Assembly: GCA_026929865.2 (NCBI GenBank)
Contig: CM049410.1
Span: forward strand, 13,687,501-13,751,500
Direction: 5' to 3'
Origin: Hyperoplus lanceolatus
Lineage: Eukaryota > Chordata > Actinopteri > Uranoscopiformes > Ammodytidae
DNA: 64,000 nucleotides
Part shown: positions 37,680-51,429 of the stretch, piece by piece
Layout of the letters: the number at the start of each line of letters is the position of its first letter
How positions within the stretch are numbered: position 1 is the first letter of the stretch
Notes under the pieces: model-generated
What the model was told of the DNA's origin: nothing
Database searches by the model: none
The model's input: the letters and a program-made list of their open reading frames with translations, nothing else
Program-made: the position numbers and the translations under genes

Positions 37680-40425
37680 GGGAATACACTTTGCGTGCGT
37701 TGTACGTGTGATTGCGAATTGTGGCCCAGGGGAGCTTTAAAGGCTTGGGGTGATTAAAGCGAGGCGTTTATTGTGTGTGTGTAAAACAGTCCTTATGGGA
37801 CAGTAAAATATCTCAGACACCGTTTCCCAAGATTACTTAAACCTCTCTAATGGATGAGTGTGCATTTGTGCGCGTGTGTGCATGTATGTGTGTGTCTGCG
37901 CGTGCAGTGTTGATTGAGATCACACGTTAGTTTGCATTTTTCTGTCAGTGAATGTTGCACACACAGGAAGCTTATGAAACAGTCAGGGCTAGTACTCACA
38001 AGGAACACTTTTGTTCTTAAAAAAGGCCAATAAATAAGCTAATATTTGAAGCTATAACAGTAAACAAAACAAATGTCCCAAAATGTTAAACTGTTGGAAC
38101 TGAAACACGCATGGAAGTCGTAATGGGGAATATAGAGAATGCGACACAATCACATTCTGAATTTTTTGTCATTGACATACCTTTCAGACCACAAATAAAG
38201 CCCTTGAAGGCCCTCAAGGCAAACTTGTAATTTGTGATATATTGAATATCAAAAAGGACAGTGGAACCATCTTTATATAAGCTCTACTATAACTCAATCG
38301 ACTTTTGTTCGTATTAGTAAAATAGAAAAGAAAAAAGACCCAGAACAAGGAGAAATTCAAGCAACAAGAATAGTGGAGGTAATGTGACTGTGATGCGCTC
38401 TGATAGGCGAGTCATAACTTGTTAAGCAAGCTCGGCACTCTGTCATACACTTGAATGATATAATCTACTCAGTGAATCATCCTAATTAAAAAACTGTCTA
38501 GTTCAGTGAATAAGACCAAGAGTCAGATTATTGCAGTCCACAGTGATAAAGTCCTTGGATACTGAGATGTCTGCCTATAAAAACTTTTGCCGTTCTTACT
38601 TATTCTTGTTGTAGGCTGACCGACACAGAAGGACATTGCTGCTAGCACGTGGCAGGCTGCTGTAATAGTGTTCTCAATACATTAGGTGTTGCCACAAGGT
38701 CTTTGTTTCCTGATCTGAATGTACGTGCACATGCTAGGGTCACGAGGAAAGGTCAGTTTGGGTTAGTAGATTATTGATAAATTGATCAGTCACCATCTTG
38801 GAGGAGGGGCCTCATTACCAAAACCACAATAGTGCACCGTGCCCAACCTCATGCTGTCAATTTTGCAAGTGCTGATGCTATGATACAGATAACTTAAGTT
38901 ATCTAATGATGTAATGGTTTGACATTTTGCGTGTTAACAAAGTAAATCAATTCATGTCTGTGCAGTGTATCGTGCAGCATGCATGACCATGTTCATGTAT
39001 TTGTATAGTATGAGGTGCATCCAGATGGAGGTCAGGAGCCAACTTATGTTGCTGTGTGCTAAGGTCTTTTTTAGCAGGGTGGCTATGCATTCTAGCTGTT
39101 AACCTGTCATTAGCCTTATACTGTACATAGCAGCAGCTTTATGACACTGTTCTTCCAAATGTAACTGTCAGGAACCAGATTAGGACCAAACACAGGAGAC
39201 CAGGAAATCTGTTCTTTGTTCTTCCTGCTGTCTGTGACAGTGATTACATAAGCCTGCCCTCCCTTACATAACTATTATTAGTCAGCTGTAAATTTCATAC
39301 AGTGGCAATGTATCACAAAAAAACATTCGGCCTGCTTTCCTGGTGGCCTCGATTCACAGTTCAAACTTAAATACGTTTGCTTCTAGTGCTAAACTGTGAT
39401 GCTAGGCCATCTTTGCACAGCAGTGCACAAAAGATCAGAAATAGTATTTTTTTTAGTATGGCCCAATGGCCATATATACTTGGATGTGATTGGGAAAAGC
39501 AGTGGGAAGCTTGAAAAACGTTTTTACTAGTTTCAGTGTTGGTTGAAACAGGTTTTTTGTGCATGCCATATGAATAATAGAATTAATAAGGACTAAACTA
39601 AAGAAGTAAATTAGGTTTATGAAAATAAACAGAAAAGGTCAAATCAATTATTTGAAACCAAAATGATCAAATTCCCAAAGACTGTAGAAATATCAGACTT
39701 CCTAGCTTTTTTTCTTTAAAGAACTCTCCTATGTTTCTTGTCTCGGCAACTTTAACGGCAATTTGATTAGATTTACTGTACTGTCGATCACTGAGCAGGC
39801 GCTGATAACATTCTCTGACCGAAGACATTGAAAAGTACAGCTTCACACCACATGTCAGTAGAGGTCCGTAGCCACTTATCAGCAACACTGCCAAGGCTTA
39901 CAGATGACCAGCTGGCTCAGAGAACATTATGGCCAAAACTGTGCGGCCAAGCCAATTTGCATTTGCATGTCAAATGATTCAATTCGCCTCCCCAAAGCGC
40001 AATAACCATAAACGGATAACAATTGCATTTAAGAGACACAACACTGACACCCTGGCAGGAATGTAGGAATACAGAGGCTTATTAATTCAAACAGATGGAA
40101 TGTAAAGTGATTTGTGGCAAAAGCTGCATGTCTACTGCTCTATCTTTTTCCAATCGTCCAATGTTTAATGTTCGGATTTCTTCCCACATCACATAAGTTG
40201 AGCTCTCAGTAGGATTTATCTTTTAGACAAGTTTAACTTTGAGTTTAACATATTAAATCAAGGCAAAGCAAATGTGTATCTTAGAAGTCTTAAAAGTATG
40301 AGATGAAAATCCTTCAACTTCTAACTGAACAATCATTAAAAAACATTTGAAACAAAGATTTAACGCAGTGTCTGTCTTTACCGGATAAATCTGACTAGAC
40401 ATAATATCAGGATGGGAACAGAATC
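37680..40425. other. No gene or element recognised
   Basis: About 2.7 kb without coding signal or a repeat I know. Confidence 0.4.
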
Positions 40426-40559
<134 letters not shown>

Positions 40560-41040
40560 CAATGTAGAGACAGAGCAATGGCTTAATGACTCTCTCTCTC
40601 TCTCTCTTTATCCTTTACTAAAGCTTTACAGGGCATTCATGCTTTGAGCAGAAATGGTACAAATGAAAAAAGAACATCTGTTTCTTCAATTCTGGATTCA
40701 GTTTATGTCTTTTTATCTTTCCTTCTTTCAAGCTGACCTCTACTGGCCCCCTTGTTCTGTTGGGCACAACGCCAACAGAACAAAAATACCCTCTAGAAAA
40801 TAAAATAAAGAATGAAACCGTTTTCCTATTAAAGAATAAGTTAGGAAAGTTAACAGCTATCCTCTGGTGATACTTGCCACCTAACAAAGATTAGTGAGAA
40901 AACCCACAGTCCTCTTTCAGGTGAAAAGCGCATTTTAAAATTTCAGTCAAAACTAATACGAGGCTAGAGCAAAACGAAAAAAGAGAACCTATATCCTTTA
41001 AATGAATACTGAGTGCAAATGTGCGAATATACAAAGACGT

Positions 41041-41049
41041 AACACACAC

Positions 41050-41118
<69 letters not shown>
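41041..41118. repeat. (CA)n microsatellite
   Basis: CA run with one GC interruption near its start. Confidence 0.95.
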
Positions 41119-41123
<5 letters not shown>

Positions 41124-41804
41124 GATGTAAGAAAGCCATAAGAGAAAGCACACAATTATATTTAAGTGAATTTTGATTGCTTGTTTGTGTTAACTATCGC
41201 ACTTTATGATATCATCAACAGTGATGAACACAAAAGCCTTGGCAACACATGTCGATTCGTACTCGGAGCCAGCCAAACTCACTAAGTGGAGCTACATTGA
41301 GAGGATAGGGGGAATAGGGGAGAACGAAAACGATGGATATTGCGAGAGGAGAGATGCAGGGAGGAAGGGTTTAATGGAGGGATGGAGGAGAAAAAGAGTT
41401 GGTGTAAAACGGAATAAAGGGACAGAGCTGAAATGACAGCGAGTTTACCATTAACTGAAAATAACATTGCATGCATCTTTATGAGAATATATGCCATAGT
41501 GAATAAATCCCCTTGCAATATGGGTAAGCGTATCCCTCTGTGTAAACCCAGTAGAGCGACATGTGACTTACATCTATGCTATTTTGCTCGATTTGAACAC
41601 TACATGAATAGTAACAACATGAATACATACATTAAGCCATGCAAGGTTGACTATGCAACGTTTTCATTAAGAAATGCATTATAGTCACACAAAAGTAACC
41701 CGACTCAATTATCACTTCTGCCTCACTAGAATGTGCGGTGGTGTGTTTATCTGCACAGCCCCACCTCACCCCTGGCTGTATTTTGCTTTGTTGGGGCGGA
41801 GGTT

Positions 41805-42185
41805 CACCTTCCAGCAGGACAACTGCCGTAAACATACAGCCAGATCTACAATGGAATGGTTTAGATCAAAGCATATTCATGTGTAAGAATGGCCCAGTCA
41901 AAGTACAGACCTAAATCCAATTCAGAATATCTGTCAAGACTTGAAAATTGCTGTTCACAGACACTCTCCATCCAATCTGATGCTGAATCTGAAGCTCGAG
42001 CTATTTTGCAAGGAAGAATGGGGAAAATGTCAGTCTCTAGATGTGCAAAGCTGGTAGAGACATACCTCAAAAGACTAGAAACTAGAGATGTTATTGCAGC
42101 GATAGGTGGTTCTACAGCATTGACTCAATACAACTCAGGTGGGCTGAATACTTTTGCAAGCCACACTTTTCAGTTTTTTATTTAT
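41805..42185 (+). pseudogene. Tc1-like transposase C-terminal remnant
   Basis: Two frames joined by a stop and a shift give FTFQQDNCRKHTARSTMEWF, then EWPSQSTDLNPIQNICQDLK, then FCKEEWGKMSVSRCAKLVET and KRLETRDVIAAIGGST. This is the C-terminal third of a Tc1/mariner DDE transposase. The second catalytic Asp (QQDN) is present. The final catalytic Glu of the usual NPIE motif reads Gln here (NPIQ). The upstream two thirds and both terminal repeats are missing, so it is a dead fragment. A weak trace of the 3' region (GAATACTTTTGCAAGCC) follows. Confidence 0.85.
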
Positions 42186-42289
42186 AAAAGAAAGTTAAAA
42201 CAATGTATCACACACACTGTGTCCCTTTACGAAATACACTGGACACTTAATACACAAATTAAATATTGTACATATTGTTTATGAAAGGG

Positions 42290-42998
42290 GTCTGTTTACT
42301 GTCAACCTAGCAACCCATTAACTCCTCTCCTCTCATGTTTATCACACGTTTAAAAACTGTTAAATCGTACACAAGCCCACACACACGATTGCCTACACGG
42401 AGGAGATGATGTGAAAGCAAATAACTAGTGGCATATACATTTTATACTGCATGTAATGATCGTTTTGATGGGAGAAATGGGGAGGGATAGAAGTGGGGAG
42501 GGAGAAGGAATGAGTTGCTTCCTTATGGTTGCGTTAAGGTGAATACAAAACCTGTCTCTCTTTCTCTGCATGTGCGGTCTGGTCTCATCATTTGGGATCC
42601 TTTCAATGCATACATCTCGAATGGAATCAATTAGAGTAACTGCTAAAAATCAATACACGCTGAAACGTGCTGTCCCCTTAAATTTGCTTTTAATCTAACC
42701 TTAGCTTTTGGTAAAACACCAAAAGGAAATATGGTGATAATGTATCACTCTCTGTACATTAGCATAATATCTCAATAATAACAGACAGAATTTGGAGATT
42801 AACATAAATGTTAACATTAATAGTGTTAATTGTGTCAATAGTTCCTGTAAATCAATTAGTTGCAGAGGTTTACATGCGCTATCCAAGCTAACTAACACTT
42901 AGCTGTCTAGATTGAGTATAGTTTGTTTAATTCATGAGGTGCCATCACCGTGTCTGGATTACATTTTAGCTGATGAATATGCATCCAGGCACTTCCCC

Positions 42999-43005
<7 letters not shown>
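42290..43005. other. No gene seen
   Basis: Ordinary AT-rich sequence. Confidence 0.4.

Positions 43006-43008
<3 letters not shown>

Positions 43009-43039
<31 letters not shown>
43009..43039. repeat. (CA)n microsatellite
   Basis: Short CA run preceded by CACCCACCCAC. Confidence 0.9.
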
Positions 43040-43040
<1 letters not shown>

Positions 43041-44032
43041 CTAAAACTGTTGACATCAACTGCCCCCACTGAGAGACATCATTTACCTGTTGTAGTTTTA
43101 TTACTGGCGTGTCAGGCGGCTGTTCCTGAGAATAACTGACATCACAGGAAATGAGACACTTTGTATTTCTGGCAACAACCACCTGGGCAGTGTGTAGATT
43201 TTGGTGCTGTGGGCGAGACCTCAGCGGTGCACTCAGTAGACGTATTACCCATGCTTATTACTGACTTTCCCTTTCTGCTCCTCTTGCTTGAATATTTTTA
43301 ATAATCTTCTAATTTAAATTCTGCCTTTTATAGAATTTCCCCTCCGGGAAGCATACGTGTGATTTGATTTCTAGATGCCCACTTTCTGTCAGAACTGTCT
43401 AAGGGGGAAACAGACTGAGAAGGACACCCCCTTGTGGTCAAGCAGTACCCCTACTGGCTAGACTTTCCCTCAAAAGCTTTGAGCAGCAAGTCCAGGGTGG
43501 ATCATTACAGATTTCGATTCTCAACTAAAATAAAGAAGTTTCGTCACAGCCTTTGCTTCCAACAAGAATCGGGGATGAGCAAAAAAAAAGGCCACAAGTC
43601 CATCGTATATATGCATATAGGAATCAAAATATTAGCACTGGTTTTAATCTGACATTTGGGAAGTCAGCTGCTCATAGAGGCTGCTGACAGAGTTGGCTAT
43701 ATTGAAAATAAATAAATAAACTGCGTAAGTAGCATTAGCGGCCCCACGCACAGCAGCGTTGACAGGCAAAGCAAAGAAAGCCACCTTCAGAGATTTATGC
43801 CACAATGGTGAGACAGAACAAAAACAACCCTGCCCCGAAAGTGAAGGTTGATTGTAAGGTGGCTCTTGCTAGTGGCTGCGAGAGGACAAATCATGTCAGG
43901 CCGGCCAACAACCTTTAGGTTTAGATGCTGCAGTGACCAGTGTTCCTTCTACTCTTGTTACATCATCCTCGCCATTCTTCCTTCTCTCCATTTCTTTCCA
44001 CAGTTCCCCTTTTTCCATACATCCCGCCTTCG

Positions 44033-44174
<142 letters not shown>

Positions 44175-45127
44175 TCTGGTCCTATCACGTGTACATTGAA
44201 GAGATAGCACGCAACATATTTCACATACCCATTGTATTCATTGCTTAATATATCAATTGGTGAGGCTGTTGAAGGTAAGTAGACAAGTGAGCAATGCATT
44301 CATAGTTTTTCTTTTAAAACTATTGTAAAGTAGGCCTGAAATCACTGATTAATTAGTTGACCAACAACTCCTCTGGAAATAATCTGGCCCTCTAACTGCA
44401 GAATTCTTTTTGCTAAATCGGTGATTTTCAGAAAGTTTTCGTCAGAGGACATAACTGCTGCCTAAAGGAGCTAAAAAACAGCTTTAGTGATTGAAAACTA
44501 AAAGCAGACGAAAACAAGAAATCTGTAGGCCAGAAAACCAAAACAATGACATGAAAGATGCGGTACCCTTTTCACATGCAATCCACTGATGATATGATGT
44601 AATGTAAAAAATAAAAGTAGGATTGGTGAAAAGCTGTGAAAAACATTGATTGAGCCACTTTAAATCCCCCTTTGGAACATTTGGATGCTATAGTAATTTC
44701 CTAATCATTTAAGTTTGTCAGACAAAGTGAACACTTAGGAGATGGTGCAATGAACCTTTTTCATCATGCTATATGTCTATATGTTTCCCATTGTGGGAAG
44801 GCCAGATATCATATACATGACTAAATATAATCATACTCCCAAAAAGTACCCCGTAATCTTGCAAACAACAGGCAATATGTTGAGTCATTAAAACAACAAC
44901 AGTCTTTCAATTATTGATGGTATGAAGTTACTTTTACGTGAGTGGCCGACTTTATGTAGAGCAATGCAGTGGACAGGATTAGCTTTCCACCAATCCTGCT
45001 TTGTTTTCCCTTTTACCGGCAGCGTTTGATTTCTTAATGTTTGGATTACTGGGTTATAACTGGCTCTCTGCAGGCTGAACAGTGAGATACCACAATCCTG
45101 TGTATCCTAATCCAATCACCTCACATT

Positions 45128-45588
45128 TTAAAGGTGAAGTAAGCGATTTATTTATGTTAATATAAGTGTTAAATCGCTCTTTATTCATACAGTGATCACT
45201 TATATAGTGTGCGCGTTTCATAAAGCCGATCTCTCAGTCACTCGTTCTGCATGTAATCGGCAAATAAACTTTTCGGGATCCCAAAACTGGTATCCAATCA
45301 GAAGAGAGAACGCTACAAACCGGCACCCGTCTCATTGGCGGTGCACTCGCAGAGCAACAGATGGGTGAATGTGTATGCGCCTACAATGGCAGAGCAGGTA
45401 AAAATCCTTCCCAATGTCTGTTTAGATGGTTTTTATCAGGTTTTATCACACTTATGGATCTGAGATGATGCTAGATAACTCACTGCTTGAAGACCACAGT
45501 GCATTAATGTGGTGAGGGAGGGGACTGCTAACTGCAGTCACTGACAGGAAGTTAGTTAAACTGACCATTCCGCTTACTGAACCTTTAA
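45128..45588. mobile_element. MITE with TTAAAGGT ends
   Basis: The left end TTAAAGGTGAAGTAAGCG and the right end CGCTTACTGAACCTTTAA are inverted copies with two mismatches. TTAA sits at each border (45,128-45,131 and 45,585-45,588). The 461-bp interior is non-coding. I recognise the end sequence as an abundant fish repeat. Confidence 0.7.
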
Positions 45589-45599
45589 TACATCAAAAA

Positions 45600-46600
45600 A
45601 CTGCACACATACTGCCACCGCCAACACAGGGCATTCCCTAACTTCCGCTCTCACTGAGCACATTGAACAACACACAGAGAAAATGCATGCATTGTCACAT
45701 CTGTAAACCCACAAATACACCATAAACCTAATCTGGAGCTGGAGCTTTGCTGTGTTGAACTGTGTCCATGATTATATACAGTGTCATGATTACTGTTCGA
45801 TATGGAGAGGATGCCTCAAGGCTGCGTGTGTCACACACATCGATACATCAATACATCAGAGCGCCATTTTATCCAGTGACAGGAATGGGTGTTACACCGC
45901 TCCAGTGGATGATAAAACTCAGTTTTGCCGCATCTGTTAGTACTGTGAATTATCTAGTGTACTACTTCAGCTGCAGGCATACATGAGAAGAAGCTATGCA
46001 TATTTCTCTATCTAGGCCACTGGGAAGGTGGGGGTGGGAGGGGAGGGGAGGGGAACAGGGGACGGTTGGAGAGGGGTAATATGATTTTCAAGACACGCAG
46101 AATTCCCACTTTGCGGAGGGAGAGAGATAGAGGGGGAATATAAGGCACATTGAGGATGAAGAAGAGAAGGAAAGCAAGAGATGAAAAAAGTAAGCTACTG
46201 TATATGAGCGGGGACTTTAAAGCGCTCACTGATTTTCACTGTAAAAACATAAATATTCTCTCTCTCTCTCTCTCTCTCATACTGCGGACTCTTCCTCTTT
46301 CATGTGTTCAGCTCTATGATTCAGCTCTGTAGAATCCATTGATAACAGACATACACACCGAGAAACAAACTCTCACACACACACAGAAGCGCACAATCTG
46401 AGGTGCCGTTTAAGCAGGGCGGCACTTACAGAGGTGTGTGTCAGCATTAAGCATGTGTTTTGGGGTTACTCTCTAAGTCCAAAGTCACATAGAAGAGAAG
46501 AGTAAAAAGAAGAGGGGATGGAAGGGTAGTAGGGTTGGTGTGTTGCTATGCAACCAGACTTGGCTGTTTGAGAGCATAACCATCCCCTCTGCAATGAGTT
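45600..46600. other. No gene seen; short (TC)n at 46,258-46,281
   Basis: Contains a G-rich stretch (46,025-46,080) and the TC tract. GTTGCTATGCAAC at 46,543-46,555 is a palindrome close to an X-box but breaks the consensus in both half sites. Confidence 0.4.
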
Positions 46601-46608
46601 AATGCCGG

Positions 46609-46609
<1 letters not shown>

Positions 46610-46652
<43 letters not shown>

Positions 46653-46680
46653 GAACGCACACACACACACACACACACCC
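46610..46680. repeat. Compound (CG)(CA)n microsatellite
   Basis: GCGCGC leads into CA repeats that are split by AATGAACG and end in CACCCACCCAC. Confidence 0.92.
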
Positions 46681-47094
46681 ACCCACATGCAGAAACTGTG
46701 GGAATCTGCAGGGGACAGACACAAGCACTCTCATGGCTGTTTCACACCATGTGCTCTGACAAGTTCAAATATTTGAGATGTGTATGCCAGGATCAATCTC
46801 TCTCTGTGACTGGATTGATTTGTTATCAGGGATAAGGAGCCGTTTGAAAGCAGTCAGAATTAAGCCCATTTTTCTTGGCGTGATATAATTACCCACCAGG
46901 GACAACAGTGCATAAAAATGACCTAAGGCATATTGTAAATTCACCAAGAGTATCAATCTGCTTTCATGTTACCCAGCAGGACAAATCCTACCAATGCATG
47001 AATAGCTCTTATTATTCATTTCATATAGACCCTACGTCCCTTTGTGTTAACTCCCAGGAATTTGAAGATTTTACATGGTGGGTTATGTTAATCT

Positions 47095-47350
47095 TTAAAG
47101 CTATAGTGCGGAAATTTTTCATACAAATGAATGTCGGTTACATTCAAGCCATCTCCAAACGAGTTCACACAAAGTTGATTAAGCCTATCAGCTCCACAAA
47201 ACTTCCTGATTTGTTCAGTATGGCATTGTTTACAAACTGTTGTTGAACATTCATTCTAACGTAGGAGGACACTGAGAAAACAGGCACTCGTCACATTCAC
47301 ATGAAAATTAGCAACTAGAAGTTTACAATTTCAGTACCTCCTGTAGCTTA
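47095..47350. mobile_element. MITE-like element of the ACTATAGCTTTAA family
   Basis: It begins TTAAAGCTATAGTGCGG and shares ordered words with the element at 4,516 (CAAGCCATC, CTCCACAAAACTT, TTACAAACTG). The right end is decayed (GTACCTCCTGTAGCTT), so the border is approximate. Confidence 0.5.
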
Positions 47351-47359
47351 CAGTAAAAC

Positions 47360-49110
47360 AAAAACAAAAAAAAACATTGTATTTGTATATTTAAGTCTTG
47401 TATTCATAGGTCCTTGAATAGGTTATGGCAAAAAATGTAATGATGGACTGAAGTCAATGTTAAGCTTCCAATATCCAAGTTGACAGTATAAACCCTTAAA
47501 CATAATAAAAAAGGGGTTCTGAAGTTCCTCATGAGGTGCACTCTCCATGCCTAGTAACAATCAAAATGCTTACAAACTGCAGAGGATGTCGACACAATCT
47601 TACTCTATAGTTATAGGAAGTATGATCTAATGACTAAGGCACATGAAGGAATTAACCATCACAACAACACATCAGACTGTACAGTAATCCTAACATTTAG
47701 TCTAGTCGCATAACTGAATTAACTCTTATTTGATTATTTGTGCTGCTTACAATGAGTCATAATGCTGAAACTTGCGGAAGTCAGACTGAGAGTCTAGTTC
47801 TCTCTCACTGTATTGTGTTATTTTTCCAGTGTAGGAACTGGCAGCACTGATTCAATGCCACTTCTTCTCGCTGAGTGCATGCATCTGCCGTTTTAGATCA
47901 GCTCAGATTTTCTTTTTCCCCATCCTCCCCTATTCATTAAATGTGTCATATTCCCCCTGGTCCATCCCTTTGCCTCCAGTTCTTGGCCTCCACACCCAAC
48001 CTCCTCCCCTTCACCCAGCACCCCCCTCTGGTATTGGGCTTCAAAGCAGCAGGCAGAAGTCTATGGCAGCTCTGCAGCTTTTGAAATATAGATTTGATTG
48101 CCTGTGGGACCCTGATACAGCTGTATATGTAGCTGTGCACATGGGTTCATTTCATACACTCTATCACTCAAAGTTTGTACTTCAGCAACGGTTCAATGTT
48201 ATGAGCTAATCAGTGACAACTGAACTGCAACCTTTAATAGCTTTCCGACCTTCCGGTATTCTGAACCATCACTAGAGTATCAAGAGTATGCAAAACTCTT
48301 ATTTTAAAAGAGACCAATAGTCTAGCCATGTCAGAAGCTTTGGTACGTGAGTGAAAAAAAGCTGTTCAAGTCTGCCCTACAAAGGAGAAAGGCAGTAACT
48401 CAATGTTTTTCAAAAATGAGTTATTATCATTTGTATGCCATTGAAGACATCCTTTGTCATGTGGACAAATATCTTTTCTCAAATGTGTTCTATTTTCGAG
48501 AAAATAGGGGGTCGTTACTACAGTACAGAAACCAAGGTAACAAACTCAGAGTTACTGTATTCTTCCTTTGTTTTGCAGTTCTGAAGCATGAGTTACTGTA
48601 CTTCACCCCTTTTGAGTTGCCTCACTTAAAAAGGATATTACTGTTTTTCAACACTTTAACATCGATTTATTTCTGTATTCCTGACTACTATCCCTCTCAG
48701 TTCCATACAGAAATCAAGTTTCTAAAATTGTATATCCTATCAAGGCACTATCTTGCTTGCTAGCTACCTAGCTAGCTAGCTAAGCCAAACCTAATGTTAC
48801 CTTTGCTTGCGATTATACAGAGAGCACCAAGCTAATGTCAGACAGCAGACAACATCCTTTTACATATTCCTGTTAAAATCAGTTTAATTTAGGACTTCAG
48901 AGGGGTTACTAAACTTTTGTTTTCACTGTCAAGGTTGATAGATAAATAAAAAAAATATTCTCGAGTTATAAGGCAAAGCCCACCCTCTAAACACATCTTA
49001 TTTCAAATAAATATTAGTAGTTTCAAAATGCTCAAAAACCTCCTAAAAGCCTTGATATAATTAGATTTGAAAAGTTACTTTGACACATACAAAGTGTACA
49101 ATAATGCTAT
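47360..49110. other. No gene seen
   Basis: AT-rich sequence. The 138-codon plus-strand frame at 48,347-48,763 has low-complexity aromatic content and no family match. Confidence 0.4.
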
Positions 49111-49130
49111 CTCTCTCTCTCTCTCTCTCT

Positions 49131-49705
49131 CTAGGTCGTCCTGAGACGAGCCCTCCATCGTTGCTTCCAGTCATCCCGATGCTCCATACATCTGGCCAGT
49201 TCATTGGTACTTTGCGCTCCTGCATCCTTCTTGAGTATATCCACGTATGTTAGTGTAGGACGTCCTCGAGACCGATGACCATGATTTGGTTCCCATAGTA
49301 CCAATTTGCTGGCTGGCAGCTCTTGGTGTCTTTGGCAGTGTCCCGCCAGTGTCATTCTTCTAGAAGCTACTTTCTCGCTGACCCTTGGTATTCCTTCATA
49401 CAGGATACTGTTGGTTACATGAGTACTCTTGCTGATGTTAAGTACTGCACACAGCATCCTGGTGTAGCACCCATCTAAAGACTTCTGCAAGGTTGGCTTC
49501 AGGGACCAGCATTCGCTGCCGTAGAGGAGTACAGACTCTACCGTTGCATAGAAGAAGCTGGGTTTGGTTTGACGGGGAAGGTTAGAGTTCCAAACACAGG
49601 TCATTCCGTTCAGGGCCCTCCATGCGAGTGCCTTCCTCACCTTTAGGTCCTGCTCGGTTGAGTTGACCCATGAGCCCAGATACTTGAAGTCCTCGACTTC
49701 CTGCT
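49131..49705 (-). pseudogene. LINE reverse transcriptase C-terminal fragment
   Basis: Read on the minus strand the open frame extends above its first ATG-like codon to give QEVEDFKYLGSWVNSTEQDL (RT motif E FKYLG), then KALAWRALNGMTCVW, SVLLYGSECWSLKPTLQKSL, SRRMTLAGHCQRHQ, GHRSRGRPTLTY and an ARLRTT C-terminus with TAG. The YG-x-E-x-W-x-L and GHRSRGRPT signatures mark the C-terminal end of a non-LTR retrotransposon ORF2. It is cut at both ends: the RT core is missing, and the stop codon runs straight into a (GA)n tract at 49,133-49,111. The frame is unbroken, so the fragment is young or was inserted already truncated. Confidence 0.8.
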
Positions 49706-49709
49706 ATAT

Positions 49710-50415
49710 TATAATAATAATTGTGTATATTTTAGTAATATATAATATCATTAATAACAATAACGTAAAATATAACAGTAAAATATAGCCTACAATTGTA
49801 TTGTACAATATAGGCCTACCATTATCAAGCTAAATATGTATTCACATTTATTCATTAAACTGCTTTTTAAAGCTAAGGTTTCCATATAAAATCTCGAGCA
49901 CTTCTCTGTCCACCGGTTCATAAAGGAACAGATAATATTACCACTGAGGCGCTTTTTGGAAAATGGGCCTGTGTAAGTCAATTTTAATTGCACTGTATTG
50001 GCAACAACTCTCATGGGGTAGAGCTCTCTAGTCTCTCAACTTTTAAGCCCGTTGCTGTTTCCCTTTGAGTCTTCCTGGTTCACTCACTTGTTCTAGCGCT
50101 CTTTCTTTCACTCCCCATCTTTCCATCTTTCATTATTGATTAGTTCAAAAAACCCTCTCAAATCCCAAGGAGTTGCCCTGCTTTGAGAGTGTGCGTGATC
50201 ACATTTGTGTATGAGCGTTTTTTTTACTCCAGCCAAGTGGGACTTTGGGACCCACTTTACTACATTGACATCAGCAGTTGCTGGGTGTGTTCATAACTAC
50301 GGTGACCCTGTTGTCTGGGCGACGGCCATTATGTTGTCATGGAAGCACTCAGGCTAATGGAGGAGACGTATAAATGATGATGCTCTGTCCCTCCAGCCTC
50401 CTCTCTCTTCTCTTT
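49710..50415. other. No gene seen
   Basis: Very AT-rich at first (ATAATAATAATTG, TATAATATCATT), then ordinary sequence. Confidence 0.4.

Positions 50416-50418
<3 letters not shown>

Positions 50419-50492
<74 letters not shown>
50419..50492. repeat. (CA)n microsatellite
   Basis: CA run with one GC interruption. Confidence 0.95.
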
Positions 50493-50495
<3 letters not shown>

Positions 50496-51354
50496 CTAAT
50501 GGCCTTTCTATTATATTTATATTCTATTATAAGTGGATTCTTCCTTCCTCAGAAGTACGCCATAAATCGATGACACTTTTACATGAGCGCCTTTCTTTTA
50601 CTTATTTGCCGATGTACACAAGCGTAGGGGCGGCAACGCAGCAGCTACATTTACCCTGGTCATTTCATCTATTGAATAAAGTTTTATTGAGGCCAGTTAT
50701 TTACTGTCAGCAGAAGATGCAGACGTCCGTCGTTTTGATAGACATGGTCTGTGGCGCACAAAGACACACACATACATAAACACAGACAAAACACACTGCC
50801 ACATGCGCAAGCAAACATGCTGCATATCATGATTTTCTCTCTTGTTGGGGAAATGCTACAAGGGGTGCATGCGAAAGACAAAGATTCAGTAAATTGGAGA
50901 CTCTAACTTGCCATGATGTGTGATTGTGATTGTGTTTGACCCACAACATCTGTCTAGAAACTACACCAATAGATAATTAGATAATATACAGCAACATGGC
51001 TGAATAACATGTAAATACAAAAATAAAATGGTTGCATTATGTAATATAACACTAAACAGTTCTCTAAGATAAGGTGTACACCACCTCTTGCTCAATATAT
51101 GCTGTGACCCTACAGCACTCACTATAATGGCAGGCATTTTGGATTCCTTTCTGGTGTGGCTATATGTGGAAAATGCATACTGTATATGTTTTATTTGGTT
51201 TCAATCATATATCAGCTTCAACAATCATCTTCTCACTTCAGATTCAGGCAAGACCCCTGTCGTTTCAGAAAAAAAGCTTGCTGACACCTCTATCTGTTAA
51301 ACTGTTGTAGCACTTAACTGCTAAATGCTGAGTGTTTAAATATGTGTTACTCCC

Positions 51355-51426
51355 CCTCCCTTTTAAAACTACTGTAAATAAGAATGTGTCCTTAAACAGC
51401 TTGCCTGGTTAAATAAAGGTTAGAAA
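51355..51426 (+). mobile_element. LINE/SINE-type 3' tail
   Basis: ACTGTAAATAAGAATGTGTC, CTTAAACAGC, then TTGCCTGGTTAAATAAAGGT. This is a common fish retroelement 3' end. It resembles the tail of the SINEs at 17,663 and 25,008 (TTACCTG...AATAAAGGTTA). Only the last 70 bp are preserved. Confidence 0.5.
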
Positions 51427-51429
51427 TCC

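Noticed and set aside
46543-46555. GTTGCTATGCAAC as an RFX X-box
   Set aside because: Both half sites break the consensus (T for C in the left half, T for a purine in the right).
49131-49640. A host gene on the minus strand
   Set aside because: The sequence carries non-LTR retrotransposon C-terminal signatures and is truncated on both sides.
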